The notes beneath the pieces are model-generated. The model did no database searches. It saw only the letters and a program-made list of their open reading frames with translations, and had not been told where the DNA came from. The position numbers and the translations under genes are program-made. 64,000 nt of DNA, taken from positions 1 through 64,000 of the forward strand of contig CAJTRF010000001.1 of NCBI GenBank assembly GCA_910578525.1. Direction: 5' to 3'. This DNA is from an uncultured Mycoplasmatales bacterium (lineage in GTDB: Bacteria; Bacillota_I; Bacilli_A; Mycoplasmatales; Mycoplasmoidaceae). Of the stretch, positions 1 through 9,421 are shown one piece after another (within the stretch, counting starts at the first letter, position 1; each line of letters begins with the position of its first letter).

Positions 1-319
1 TGATAGTTATTAAATCTTCTTTATCAGCGTCTTCTAAAATTTTTCTACGAGCAGGATCTTTTTTAAATTCTAATTCCATATCTACATAGTATTTTAATAT
101 ATCTTTATAAGATGTAGTATTAGGACTTATAAAGCAAGTGAATTTTTTTCCTGTTAAATTAAAGATTCTTTCTTTTGTGTTAGTTCAAAAGAATCTCTTT
201 GATATTGCATTAGTTCAACCCTTCGCTAACTCATATTCATAAAGCTGTTTAATTGATAGATCTTGTTGCAATTTCTTAATTATTATTGCCACTTGTCATG
301 GCTTGTGTCATTTCCCCAT
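1..319 (-). CDS. Unrecognised protein, 3' end outside window
   Basis: This minus-strand reading frame is open from an ATG at 319 to the window edge (106 codons) with TGA read as Trp. A GGAG ribosome site lies five bases before the ATG, which decides the start. The N-terminus is Trp- and Lys-rich (MGKWHKPWQV), followed by a helical stretch and a lysine/aspartate-rich tail. I see no catalytic motif, signal peptide or membrane segment and do not recognise the family. It lies downstream of the rplT terminator and in the same direction, so it is probably a separate transcription unit. It could be an accessory or nucleic-acid-binding protein, but that is a guess. Confidence 0.45.
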
Positions 320-381
320 ATTTACTCCAAAGTGGCGTAAAATAGGTTTTACAGTCTACAAAAAAATAAAAATACATAAAT

Positions 382-404
382 AAAAAACCTGCTTATGCAG
401 GTTT
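382..404 (-). terminator. Intrinsic terminator after rplT
   Basis: An eight-base-pair stem AAACCTGC/GCAGGTTT (385-392 with 397-404) with a four-base loop is followed on the minus strand by a T run. It lies a few bases past the rplT stop and would end the infC-rpmI-rplT transcript. Confidence 0.75.
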
Positions 405-407
405 AAA

Positions 408-752
408 TTACTTCATTGCTTCTGTAGCTAGTTTTTTGAATTCTTCATGATTATTAACAGCTAATTCAGATAACATTTTACGATTGATCTTAATGTTTTT
501 CTTGTTTAATTGAGCAATGAATTTAGAGTATGAATAACCTAATGGTTTTAATCCAGCATTAATTCTAGAAATTCATAACTTTCTAAAGTCACGTTTTTTA
601 TTACGTCTGTCTCTATAAGCGTAACCACTCGCTTCAATTACTGTTTGGTGAGCAATTTTGTAAGAAGTATGCTTTGTACCTCAAGCGCCAGAGGCTTGCT
701 TTTTAATTTTATTACGACGTTGTCTTGTTGTATATCCACCTTTTACTCTCAT
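408..752 (-). CDS. rplT: 50S ribosomal protein L20
   Basis: L20 binds 23S rRNA early in large-subunit assembly and in many bacteria represses its own operon. The frame gives 114 residues, normal for L20, starting [15 protein letters not shown] and containing the typical central stretch with [14 protein letters not shown]. One Trp in the SGAWG motif and a second in KLWISRINAG are TGA-encoded, which is why the gene looks broken under the standard code. It is the last gene of infC-rpmI-rplT, with 16 bases to rpmI, and is followed by a terminator hairpin. The leader upstream of infC could be the site of autoregulation. Confidence 0.97.
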
Positions 753-768
753 ATATATTCTCCTTTAA

Positions 769-969
769 TTAATCTTGTAATGTATATTTAAGACGTTTGT
801 AGTTTGCTTTAGATACTAAAGCGTCTTTCTTTAGTTGTCTTTTTTGTTTAGTTGTTTTAGAGTGAGCCATGTGAGAACGGTTTGTTTGTTTTCTCTTTAA
901 TTTTCCACTAGCTGTTACTCTAACTCTTTTAGAAACAGATTTTTTAGTTTTCATTTTAATTTTTGCCAT
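769..969 (-). CDS. rpmI: 50S ribosomal protein L35
   Basis: This 66-residue basic protein, MAKIKMKTKKSVSKRVRVTA, matches L35 in length and in its K/R-rich character, with the KTKKSVSKR N-terminus and LKRKQTNRSHMAHSKTTKQKRQL centre of the family. It is a structural protein of the large ribosomal subunit. It lies between infC (11 bases upstream) and rplT, the universal order of this operon. An AGGAG ribosome site precedes the ATG. Confidence 0.97.
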   Translation of the reverse strand: MAKIKMKTKKSVSKRVRVTASGKLKRKQTNRSHMAHSKTTKQKRQLKKDALVSKANYKRLKYTLQD

Positions 970-980
970 ATGATTCTCCT

Positions 981-1499
981 TTATTTATTTTTAGCAATAG
1001 TACATTCGTACATAATTGGGGTAATCTTTTTTAAAGGTTGAATAACTTTACCTTTGTTTTGTAAAAGATTAATAAACTTGTTGTATGTCTCATCAATTAG
1101 TTCTTGCTTAAAACCAACACGTCCAGCAGCTCTAATCTTGAATTTAACTTGACATCCGTCTTCTAATCATTCGATTACATTCTTTGCACGTCATTCAAGA
1201 TCGTGAATGCCAGTTTGAGGTCTTACTTTAATTTCTTTAACTTTAATTACTGTTTGTTTCTTTTTAGATTGTCTAGCTTTTACTTTTTCATTGTAAGTAA
1301 ATTTACCATAATCTAAAATTTTAGCAATTGGTAATCCTCCTGTTTTATTTGCTGGAACAAATAAAACTAAGTCTAAATCTTTATCTTTAGCATAATTGAT
1401 TGCATCTAATCGGTTCATTTGTCCGATTTTAGATCCATCTTCATCAATTACTAATAACTTTGGATCTCTTATTTTTTCATTAACAGGTCTATATTCCAT
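981..1499 (-). CDS. infC: Translation initiation factor IF-3
   Basis: IF-3 keeps ribosomal subunits apart and checks the start codon and initiator tRNA. The protein is 172 residues, the usual length. The N-domain has PVNEKIRDPKLLVIDEDGSKIG near residues 5-26, then a Lys-rich linker and a C-domain with VKEIKVRPQTGIHDLEWR. The Trp after DLE (residue 103) is a TGA codon. The start is ATG at 1499, preceded by AAAGGAA. It is first in infC-rpmI-rplT and is preceded by a structured leader with a terminator-like hairpin. Confidence 0.96.
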
Positions 1500-1500
1500 T

Positions 1501-1660
1501 TATTTCCTTTATTGTATATTGCTTTTATATAAAGAAAATAGTGCATCACTTGAAAGTAAATGCACTACAAATATTTAGATTAACTAATCTAAAGCTATTA
1601 ACCCAAATCTACTAACAGATATCAGGTGAGTGTAAACTACTTTCTTTATATAGTATTAAT
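1501..1660 (-). promoter_or_regulatory. infC operon leader with attenuator-like hairpin
   Basis: On the minus strand, between a TATA-rich promoter-like stretch (about 1645-1660) and infC, there are two inverted repeats. The first pairs TTAGATTA with TAATCTAA (1575-1592). The second pairs TAGTGCA with TGCACTA (1539-1567) and is followed directly by TTTTCTTT. The second looks like an intrinsic terminator inside the leader. In Gram-positive bacteria the infC operon leader is controlled by L20 through transcription attenuation; this arrangement fits that kind of control. I cannot match it base by base to the known L20 leader. Confidence 0.5.
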
Positions 1661-1697
1661 ATTAACACATTTTTAATATAAATATTAATTTTTTTAT

Positions 1698-3110
1698 TTA
1701 TTGGGCAGCTTGTCATTTATCTGACAATCCACAGTTTTGATGTAAATAATCAATAAAGTCTTGATATCCTTGAGGATGACCATTCATAAAATGAATATAG
1801 TGAATTTGGCCATCGTCTACAATATTACCAAATGCTAATGTAGTTCACTCTGTATATACTGTTGGAATATCAGTAAATCATATTTCTTGAATTTTTGTTC
1901 CTAAAAAAGCATTATCATGAATAGATGTTATTGATGCAGGAAGATAAATTTTAGAAATTTCAATACTATCTAAACAGTTATCAATAGTTTTTAACTTTTC
2001 GCAATTTGAAAAATCATATTCTTCAAAAGGTTGTGGTGAAGTAGTTGAAGTTAAAGCAAATTTATCAATTTTAGTCAATTTAGAATTTTTTTCAAATGAC
2101 AGTTTCTTGATAAAATTTCATTTTTCTGTTGTAAAAGATGAAGAAGCAAACGAGAAAGCACCATAAGGTAAAATTGTAACAAAATCAGGAATTTCAATTT
2201 CGTTATATCCTTTGTTTCTAAGCTCAGTAATTTCCTCATCTGTTAGATCTTGTCTAACACCATTACATTTTGTTTCATCAAAAATATCTAAATAAGTTTC
2301 TGGTAGTATAGTTTCACTTCTAATTTTCAAGAAAAAACTAATCTCATTTGAAGTTATAGTATTTGATTTAGCAGTTAACTTAATACTATGTTCACCAGGA
2401 GTTTTTGCTGTAGTTGTAGCATCTCAAGATAGTTCATAAGCATCACCGAATGGTTTAATATGCAATCAATCTGGAGCTATCTGATTGTCAAATTCCAATT
2501 CTCAATCAACAGATTGACTCGCTTGTCAAGGTAATACATTTGCATTTATTGATGAATCTTCAAACTGTCCTTGTGAAAATGGATCAATTTCCACTTGTTT
2601 TAAATCAGTTTTAACATTGATTGAACTAGGCTCAGGTTCAGTAAATGTGATACTTAAACAATTATTAAGCCTACCATAATAAGAAGAATTTTCTGCTTGT
2701 ATACGTATTTGATGTCTTGTTAATTCACTTGTTGTTACAGGTAAATCAGAAGCATCACAAACAAGTGTTCCTAAATATTCATTAGCAGAATAATTTCTTT
2801 TCATTGATAATCAATTGATTTTTTTACCAGTAGAAGCATCAAAGAAACTTCATGTAAGACTTTCAATCTTAATTGGCTTTAAATTATTATCTTTAACAGA
2901 AAATAAATGAGTATATGGACCTATTACTTTATCCTGTGTTGTTTCGCCAGCCTTAAATGATAATTGATAGAAATTGCCAGTTAACGCGCTATTGTATGTT
3001 ACTAATAACCCTTCTTTTTTTTTATTACAACTTGTTACAAACGGAATTGAAGAAACGATTCCTAATCCACAAGCAATACTTGTAATTACTTTTATTAATT
3101 TTTTATTCAT
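1698..3110 (-). CDS. Lipoprotein with BspA-type leucine-rich repeats
   Basis: A 470-residue surface lipoprotein. The first 28 residues form a lipoprotein signal (MNKKLIKVITSIACGL, lipobox ending VTSC with Cys28), so it should be anchored to the outer face of the single membrane. The middle is beta-rich, with no motif I can name. The C-terminal part carries BspA/LRR_5-type repeats: compare EIEIPDFVTILPYGAF (about 304-319) and KIYLPASITSIHDNAF (about 387-402). The tail is Trp- and His-containing. Several Trp codons are TGA. It stands alone between the infC operon and pyk. LRR_5 proteins often mediate adhesion to host cells; that role here is inference. Confidence 0.75.
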
Positions 3111-3142
3111 ACCTAATAATTTTACTGTTTTTTTAGAGAGTA

Positions 3143-3171
3143 AATAAAAAATATACTCATTCTACTGAGTA
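3143..3171 (-). terminator. Intrinsic terminator after pyk
   Basis: TACTCA pairs with TGAGTA (3154-3159 with 3166-3171) and is followed on the minus strand by a run of T. It lies about 40 bases past the pyk stop and before the lipoprotein gene. Confidence 0.6.
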
Positions 3172-3211
3172 CATTTGTTTAATGAAATTGATAAAATAAA
3201 TAGGTTTAAAT

Positions 3212-4711
3212 TTATTTAACTATCTTAAATCCATCTATGTAAGCGATAGTCTTACCAGGTTTAGATTTAAATGTTTTAACAGCAGCTTTAGATACTTTAT
3301 TGTATTCTTTTTTAGCTTTTGCCAAATCATTAACATAGTATGTTTGGATAGCATAACTAATACCAAATGCTGTTAATAAATCTTTACGATCAGTTATTAC
3401 AACTATTGTAGCTGCAGGTCTAATGTTAGATACAGCTTTAATAGTGTTAATATCATTTGTAAATAACGCTACAAATTCATATGGGAAACTAGGAGCTACA
3501 TCTGAACCATAAGGCAATAGTTTTTTAGCAATTGTTTTAGCAATTGTTTTAGCTTTTGAAGGAAGTTTAGCTTTAGGGAAATAGAAAGTAAATGCACGAT
3601 TGTAGTCAAATAATAATTCTGATTTAACATCAATTTCAGCCATAGTGCTTACAGCACGAACTGGGAACAAACCTTGTGCAGATTCACCAGATAACATTGT
3701 AGAGTCAGCACCACGTTCTACTGCGAAGAATACATCAGTAACTTCAGCACGTGTTGGTTGAATGTTTCTTTCTAATGAGTCTAGCATTTGAGTAGCTACA
3801 ATTACTGGTTTACCTACATAACGGCATTTTCTAATCATGTATTTTTCCCAATAAGGAACATCATAATAAGGAATTTCTAATCCTAAATCTCCACGAGCTA
3901 CCATGATACCATCAGATGCATCAATAATTTGGTCAATATTATTGATAGCATGTGTAGTTTCAATTTTAGAAATAATTTGAATATGAGTGTTCTTGTTTTT
4001 CTTTAAAATTGCTCTAATTTCTTCTACATTTTCTTTAGAGTTTGCAAAACTTGCAGCGATGTAATCTAAATTATGATCACAAGCAAATTGAACGTCTTTT
4101 TTGTCCTTTTCAGACATAAAAGGCATAGAGTAAGTAGCATTAGGCAAGTTAATTCTCTTCTTTTCAGAAATATCTGCTTTATTTAAAGCAGTACAGTAAA
4201 TAAGACCATCTTTTTTATTTACTTTATTTACTCTAACTTGGAACTTACCATCATTAATTAAAATTAATCCACCTACTTTAACATCATTTGCCATATTGTA
4301 TTTACCAGTAGAGTCAGTAGCATAAAATTCTTTGCTATTTCCTACTATTTCTTTTATAGTATGAATAATCAATTTGTCACCTTGTTGAATAGTAACAAAG
4401 TCAGATTCAAATTTTCCTAAACGAATTTCAGGACCTTTTGTATCTAACATAATAGAGATGTTTCTTTTTAATTTTTTAGCAACTTCTCTAGCGATTTTAA
4501 TTCTCATAATTTGTTCTTCATGAGAACCATGAGAAAAATTAAGTCTAACACAGTTAACACCAGATTTAATGATGTCTTCCATTCTTTGATATGCTAATTC
4601 TCTACTCTTAGCATTTTTAGGATTGTTTAGCATATCAAGATCCCATAATTTTTGAGTAATTGCCGGACCTAAAGTAGCAATTATTTTAGTTCTTTTGTAA
4701 TAACTTATCAT
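3212..4711 (-). CDS. pyk: Pyruvate kinase
   Basis: Pyruvate kinase converts phosphoenolpyruvate and ADP to pyruvate and ATP, the last step of glycolysis. The 499-residue protein has the N-terminal RTKIIATLGP, RLNFSHG (56-62), the substrate-loop LDTKGPEIR (about 87-96), ARGDLGLE and the signature following PTRAEVTDVFFAVERGAD with SGESA. The C-terminal allosteric domain is present. All Trp codons are TGG, so the frame is uninterrupted even under the standard code. It lies downstream of mtaB with 25 bases between and probably shares its transcript. Together with ldh and ackA it indicates a fermentative energy metabolism. Confidence 0.97.
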   Translation of the reverse strand: MISYYKRTKIIATLGPAITQKLWDLDMLNNPKNAKSRELAYQRMEDIIKSGVNCVRLNFSHGSHEEQIMRIKIAREVAKKLKRNISIMLDTKGPEIRLGKFESDFVTIQQGDKLIIHTIKEIVGNSKEFYATDSTGKYNMANDVKVGGLILINDGKFQVRVNKVNKKDGLIYCTALNKADISEKKRINLPNATYSMPFMSEKDKKDVQFACDHNLDYIAASFANSKENVEEIRAILKKNKNTHIQIISKIETTHAINNIDQIIDASDGIMVARGDLGLEIPYYDVPYWEKYMIRKCRYVGKPVIVATQMLDSLERNIQPTRAEVTDVFFAVERGADSTMLSGESAQGLFPVRAVSTMAEIDVKSELLFDYNRAFTFYFPKAKLPSKAKTIAKTIAKKLLPYGSDVAPSFPYEFVALFTNDINTIKAVSNIRPAATIVVITDRKDLLTAFGISYAIQTYYVNDLAKAKKEYNKVSKAAVKTFKSKPGKTIAYIDGFKIVK

Positions 4712-4736
4712 AGTGTTTTAATACACATATTATAAA

Positions 4737-6029
4737 TTATTTAATAATACCAAACACATTATTATTAATGACTTGTGTAATTTTAATTTTTAAAATTTGG
4801 TTATGCAAAGGTTTGCAAGTATTTACATTAACTTTAAAGAAATATTCAGAATGCCCTGTTTGAACATTTTTTTGTTTTGGTTTTTCAAACAAAACATTGA
4901 CAGTTTTGTTGATAAATTGTTTTAAATGTTTATTAGTGTACTTGTTATTAATTTCATTAACGATTTTAAAACGATTTGTTTTTGCTGATTCATTAACAGG
5001 ATTTCCAATCATATTAGCTGCTGTATACTTACGAGGAGAGTAAGGAAAGATATGCATATTAGCAAATCTTACTTTATTTAAAAATTTTAATGATTCATCA
5101 AAATATTTATCAGTTTCATTGTTAAAACCAACAATGTAATCAGTAGTAATTGACATATTTTTATTTTTACTTCTAATATATTTAACTAACGAATAGAATT
5201 CATCAGTTGTATATCTTCTATTCATTGAATGTAAAACTTGATTACTTCCTGACTGTAAACATAAATGGATGTGTTGACAAAACCTTGAATTATTACTAAT
5301 TAAATTGATAATCTGATGATTAATTTGAAAAGGTTCAATAGATGAAATTCTAATTCTAAAATCTCCTTTTATTTCATTAATTTTTTTTAATAAATTAAAA
5401 AAATCTACTTTAGAATCATCTAAATAGCCTGCTGTATTAATTCCTGTTAATACTATCTCTCTATGAGTTTTAGAAAGCTCTTTGATTTCATTCAAGACAA
5501 TTTTATGATCTAAAGAACGTTGTCTACCTCTACTAAATGGGATTATGCAATAACTACACATGTAGTTGCAACCATCTTGAATCTTTAAAAATGCACGTGT
5601 ATTATCAATAAAACTAATATTATTAAATTTTTCAAATTTAGTAATATTGCTAAAGTTTTCAACTTTAATAATTGATTTCTTTTTATATTCTTTTATTAAA
5701 TCTACAACTTTATTCTTGTATTTATTACCAATAACAATAGTGTTCTTAAAATCTTTAAAATAATCAGGATTTGTTTGACTAAAGCATCCCATCACCACCA
5801 ATAATATATTTTTATTTTCTCTCAATACTCTATTGATAGAGTATTTAGATTTACTATCAGCTTTATTAGTGACACTACAAGTATTAATCAAACAAATATC
5901 AGCATCTTTTATACTATTAACCTTGATTGCACCACAAGCAATAAAATCTGAACTAATGCAATTAGTTTCGTACGCATTAGCTCTGCACCCTAAATTAATA
6001 GTGATAAACTTTTTATTTTTTAGCTGCAT
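4737..6029 (-). CDS. mtaB: tRNA t6A37 methylthiotransferase (MtaB family)
   Basis: A radical-SAM enzyme that adds a methylthio group to t6A at position 37 of ANN-reading tRNAs. The 430 residues show the N-terminal methylthiotransferase domain with cluster cysteines C15 (LGCRANAYE), C51 (NTCSVTNK) and C82 (GCFSQ), then the radical-SAM motif CNYMCSYC (154-161) with IPFSRGRQRS. A TRAM-like C-terminus follows. The order of motifs fits the MtaB/YqeV branch better than MiaB, mainly from LGCRANAYE. Its start overlaps the end of the upstream membrane-protein gene by 17 bases, so translation is probably coupled. Confidence 0.9.
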   Translation of the reverse strand: MQLKNKKFITINLGCRANAYETNCISSDFIACGAIKVNSIKDADICLINTCSVTNKADSKSKYSINRVLRENKNILLVVMGCFSQTNPDYFKDFKNTIVIGNKYKNKVVDLIKEYKKKSIIKVENFSNITKFEKFNNISFIDNTRAFLKIQDGCNYMCSYCIIPFSRGRQRSLDHKIVLNEIKELSKTHREIVLTGINTAGYLDDSKVDFFNLLKKINEIKGDFRIRISSIEPFQINHQIINLISNNSRFCQHIHLCLQSGSNQVLHSMNRRYTTDEFYSLVKYIRSKNKNMSITTDYIVGFNNETDKYFDESLKFLNKVRFANMHIFPYSPRKYTAANMIGNPVNESAKTNRFKIVNEINNKYTNKHLKQFINKTVNVLFEKPKQKNVQTGHSEYFFKVNVNTCKPLHNQILKIKITQVINNNVFGIIK

Positions 6030-6624
6030 CTGTTAATCCAGAAGAGGCTTTTTCACTTGATGAAAAATTACTAGTTTCACTTGCTTTTGCTTCACTAACA
6101 ATTTTGCCGTGTTTTCTTAAATATATTGCAAGATCAATTTTGTATCTTGCGTAACGGTATAAACCAATACCTACTAAAGTAATTAAACACAAAATCACTA
6201 ATCCTATTACATAGAATGTAGTGTTACTTATCGTAGAAATGCTACTTGGATAACAGAATAAATAAACAATAGCAAATAGAATTCCAACCACGAACACAAT
6301 TAAACTACTATAGTAAAATTTAAATAGTTTTCTTGGAACATGAAATTTAATTAAATTAAAGTCTTTAGTATCGTAATAAAAAAATAATCCCAATAATACT
6401 ATAGCTACCAAACTACAAATAAGACTAGGAATGTAGTAATTTGATAGTGTAGTAATCTCTTTACTACTCATAATTCATGTTAAAGCAAATCCAAGTAACA
6501 ACAAGAAACAAAAACCTAATAAAACATACCAAGTTCAATTTAATAAAAATGAATCTTCATTTTCATTATTTTCTATTTCTGTTTGTTTTTTATCAATTTT
6601 TACTTTTTTTGTTAAATTAGACAT
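6013..6624 (-). CDS. Four-helix membrane protein of unknown function
   Basis: The frame from ATG 6624 gives 203 residues when TGA is Trp. A charged N-terminus (about 28 residues, Lys/Glu/Asn-rich) is followed by four hydrophobic segments: one around NWTWYVLLGFC, one around LICSLVAIVLLGLFFY, one around SLIVFVVGILFAIVYLF and one around VIGLVILCLITLVGIGLY. A soluble Ser/Ala-rich tail ends the protein. I do not recognise the family. It lies between nusB and mtaB in one direction with two bases to nusB and an overlap with mtaB, so it belongs to the efp-nusB-mtaB transcript. Confidence 0.75.
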
Positions 6625-6626
6625 AT

Positions 6627-7013
6627 TTATTTAATTATCTTATCTAAAATAGCATTTATGAACTTTTTTTCATTTGGTTCACAATACTTGTCAGCTGTTA
6701 TTAATGCTTGATCAATCACTATTTTTTTATCAATAGTTAATGATTGTGATTCACTGTAAGAAGTTATTAATATTGCTTGAGTTACTGCAGAAACACGTTC
6801 TCAAGTCCAGTTGTTTTGTAGTCTAGTTGAAATTAAATTAATAATTTCTTGCTTATTATTAGCGTAATATTCAATAATCTTCATTTGATCAGCAGAAAAT
6901 GTAAATTGTTCAAAGGCGTTTTTGATAATATCTTTATCCTTAACATTTGACATTAATGTTGAATAAACATAATGAAATACTTCTACTCTTTTTTCTCACT
7001 GATTTTTAGACAT
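6627..7013 (-). CDS. nusB: Transcription antitermination protein NusB
   Basis: NusB binds BoxA RNA with S10 and promotes antitermination and rRNA processing. The 128-residue product (MSKNQWEKRVEVFHYVYS) has the all-helical NusB pattern and the C-terminal signature LTIDKKIVIDQALITADKYCEPNEKKFINAILDKI, in which the KFINAILDKI end is diagnostic. TGA-encoded Trp residues occur at the N-terminus and in NNWTWERV. The protein is somewhat short at the N-terminus. It directly follows the Asp23-like gene, the same neighbour as yqhY in Bacillus. Confidence 0.85.
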
Positions 7014-7014
7014 A

Positions 7015-7299
7015 TTATTCAAAAATAATTATTGAGAAAAAGTTTGTAATATTTAAAGAAGAACAAATTGCTTTTTTAAGACTTTTTTGCAATGAAGAAA
7101 TATAGTTAATATAGTTTGCTAATGAACCATCGTTTTTTAACGCTACATAAAATGTTAAAACATCTTTTGTATCCTCAGTAAATTTAACTTCTTTTACTGG
7201 ATATAAACTTAAAGAACTAACAATGTTTGTGATAGTGTTTTCAATTACTTTTTTAGGAATTGTAATAGTCCCGTGTTTGTTTTCAAATTTACAAGTCAT
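7015..7299 (-). CDS. Asp23/Gls24 family protein (YqhY-like)
   Basis: A 94-residue small alpha/beta protein, [21 protein letters not shown], with the family pattern: a beta strand GTITIPKKVI, a helix with ITNIVSSL, then VKEVKFTEDTKDVLTFYVALK. Asp23/Gls24 proteins are small proteins of mostly unknown role; in Bacillus the YqhY member lies directly before nusB, as here. The ATG overlaps the efp stop codon (TAATG), so translation is coupled. Assignment rests on the context and the fold pattern, since sequence conservation is weak. Confidence 0.65.
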   Translation of the reverse strand: MTCKFENKHGTITIPKKVIENTITNIVSSLSLYPVKEVKFTEDTKDVLTFYVALKNDGSLANYINYISSLQKSLKKAICSSLNITNFFSIIIFE

Positions 7300-7868
7300 T
7301 ATTTATTTTCTCTACCAGAGTATTCACCTGTTAAGGTGTTGATAATTACTTTATCACCTTTTTTAATAAATTGAGGAACTTGGATTTCATATCCTGATGA
7401 AATTCAAGCTTTCTTTTGAACAGATTGAACAGTGTTACCTTGAACAGCTTCTTCAGCATCAGCAACTTCGCAAACTACTTGGTCTGGTAGTTGAACACCC
7501 AAGATTTCTTCGCCATATTTTTGAACACGAACTTCAGTGTTTTCATTTAAGAAATTTTTTTCTCATTCCATTTTTGATTTAGGAATTTCGATTGTTTCAT
7601 ATGTTTCATTGTCCATAAAAACAAAATTATTTCCATCATCATATGAAAATGTCATTTTAGTTGTTTCAACATTAGCTTTTTCTAATTTTTCACCTGTTAA
7701 AACTTCAACAGTAATTGAACCTGTTCTCAAATTTTTACATTTACATTTAACAATACCTTCACGCATTGCAGTTTTGTTAAATGAGTTTTCTAAAACCATG
7801 TAAATGTTTCCGTTTCTTAAGAAAGTGTTACCACTTCTTAAATCTTTTGCATGATATATCTCTGCCAT
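7299..7868 (-). CDS. efp: Elongation factor P
   Basis: EF-P relieves ribosome stalling at polyproline. The protein is 189 residues, normal for the family, starting [30 protein letters not shown] and ending with the OB-fold stretch containing [28 protein letters not shown]. The tip of domain I reads [10 protein letters not shown]; the residue usually modified lies near TAMREG. One TGA Trp follows KSKME. It is first of efp-asp23-nusB-membrane protein-mtaB, with 26 bases to the upstream peptidase gene. Confidence 0.96.
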
Positions 7869-7894
7869 ATTTATTTAGTATCTATATATTAATT

Positions 7895-9367
7895 TTATAT
7901 ATTTTTAAGAGTTTCTAACAATACTTTGTAAATTAAACCAACACCCTTAATATCTACATGTTCAGTATTAGAATGGCAAGCAACAATGTCTGGACCAATT
8001 GAAATCGCTTCCATACCAGGATGTTTTTTAGTTAATACACCAGTTTCTAATCCACCTTCAGTTACACTGAAAGTTAAATTCTTGTTGAAAAACTTTTTAA
8101 AGATCTTTGAATATTTTGCTTGAAGAACACTATTACCAATTACTGGTGTTCATTCTGGATAATCATCAGTAATTTTGTGAGTTGTTTTTGTTCCGTAAAA
8201 AGCAGAAATTAATTGACTTCTAATTCTTCTTTTACATACTTCAAAAGCACTTCTTAACAAATAAGTGCTACGTATAAATCCTTGTTGTGTTTCAATGATA
8301 CCTAAATTACTTGAACCATTAGCTATTTTGCAATTTTCATCTAAAGAGTAAACTCCATTAAATGAACAGTTAATAGCATCAATAATGCTATTAGAATCTT
8401 TTAATGATATTGGTAAATATTTTGGTTTTGCTGACTTAATAGTCATAATCATATTTGCTTCTCTTTGAAAAAATTCTTTTTTAATTAATGCAAACATGTC
8501 ATTTAAAATTTTTGTTGCAATCTTAACATCTTTCTTATTTAGTGCAATAGTTGCAACACATTCACTAGAAATTGCATTTGAAACATGTCCAGCATTAATG
8601 TCTACCAAAGCAACATTTGCTTTTTCTTGAACAAATTTAAATAACGAAAACATCATTTTAATAGCGTTAACGATCTTTCATCTGATTTGGTTTCCAGAAT
8701 GTCCACCAGCACCGTGTTCTAAACTAATTGTTAGATAAGAATTTAAATTCTTATCTGCTTTTCTAGTAAACTTGGTAGTAAATTCAATTTGTGTACCACC
8801 ATTACATCCTAAACAACAAGTGTCTGTTTCTTCGTTGTCTAAGTTAATTAGATACTTAGATTTTAATGTTCTTGCAGGGAATTCTTTCGCTCCTTGCATA
8901 TTAGTTTCTTCATTAGTAGTAATCAGTATTTCTAATGGACCATGTTTAATTTTCTTATCAGTAGCAATTGCTAATGCATATGCAACACCAATACCATTAT
9001 CTGCTCCTAATGTAGTATCATTAGCATATAAAAAACCTTTTTTTTGAACTATTTGAATAGGATCTTTTTCAAAGTTATGTTTTGAAGAATAACCTTTAGC
9101 TGGCACCATATCACAGTGTGCCTGTAAACAAACACTAGTTTTCTTTTCACAACCTTTAGTGGCTTTTATTCTAGCTAATACTGTGTGGTTTGAATATACA
9201 GTAATAGTTTCAGCAACTGGTTTTAATACAGAAACTAAATAATCAGAAATCTGTTTGTTATGACCAGATGGATGAGGGATATTACATAGGTGAGCAAAGT
9301 AAGTAAAGACTGACTTTGGTTCTAATTTAGAAGCTAAATTAAGATTTTGTTTTTCAATATTATTCAT
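7895..9367 (-). CDS. pepD: Aminoacyl-histidine dipeptidase-like M20 peptidase
   Basis: A cytosolic metallopeptidase of the M20/PepD type that splits small peptides. About 490 residues. Metal and catalytic motifs seen: LQAHCDMVPAKG (first His and Asp), TLGADNGIGVA (bridging Asp), TTNEETNMQGA (Glu-Glu), LDNEETD, and HGAGGHSGNQI in the lid domain. The C-terminal HSNTEHVDI provides the last His. Start: ATG 9367 (MNNIEKQNLN) is preferred over an ATG seven codons upstream at 9388, because that one lies inside a perfect palindrome that looks regulatory. It probably supplies amino acids from imported peptides. Confidence 0.9.
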
Positions 9368-9390
9368 AATGTATTTATATAAATACATTA
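9367..9390. repeat. 24-base perfect palindrome at the pepD start
   Basis: The 24 bases are identical to their own reverse complement: each half begins TAATGTATTTAT. The palindrome ends on the first base of the pepD start codon and contains the alternative upstream ATG. It could be an operator or a hairpin that hides the start; nothing in the sequence decides between these. Confidence 0.6.
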
Positions 9391-9421
9391 TATTATTAAA
9401 AAATAGTTACTAAGCAAGTAA

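Noticed and set aside
5833..6036. Plus-strand frame opposite mtaB
   Set aside because: Shadow of the mtaB coding strand; hydrophobic by composition, no ribosome site.
9388..9388. pepD start at the first ATG
   Set aside because: That ATG is within a perfect palindrome and without a ribosome site; the next in-frame ATG at 9367 gives a normal N-terminus. It cannot be excluded.
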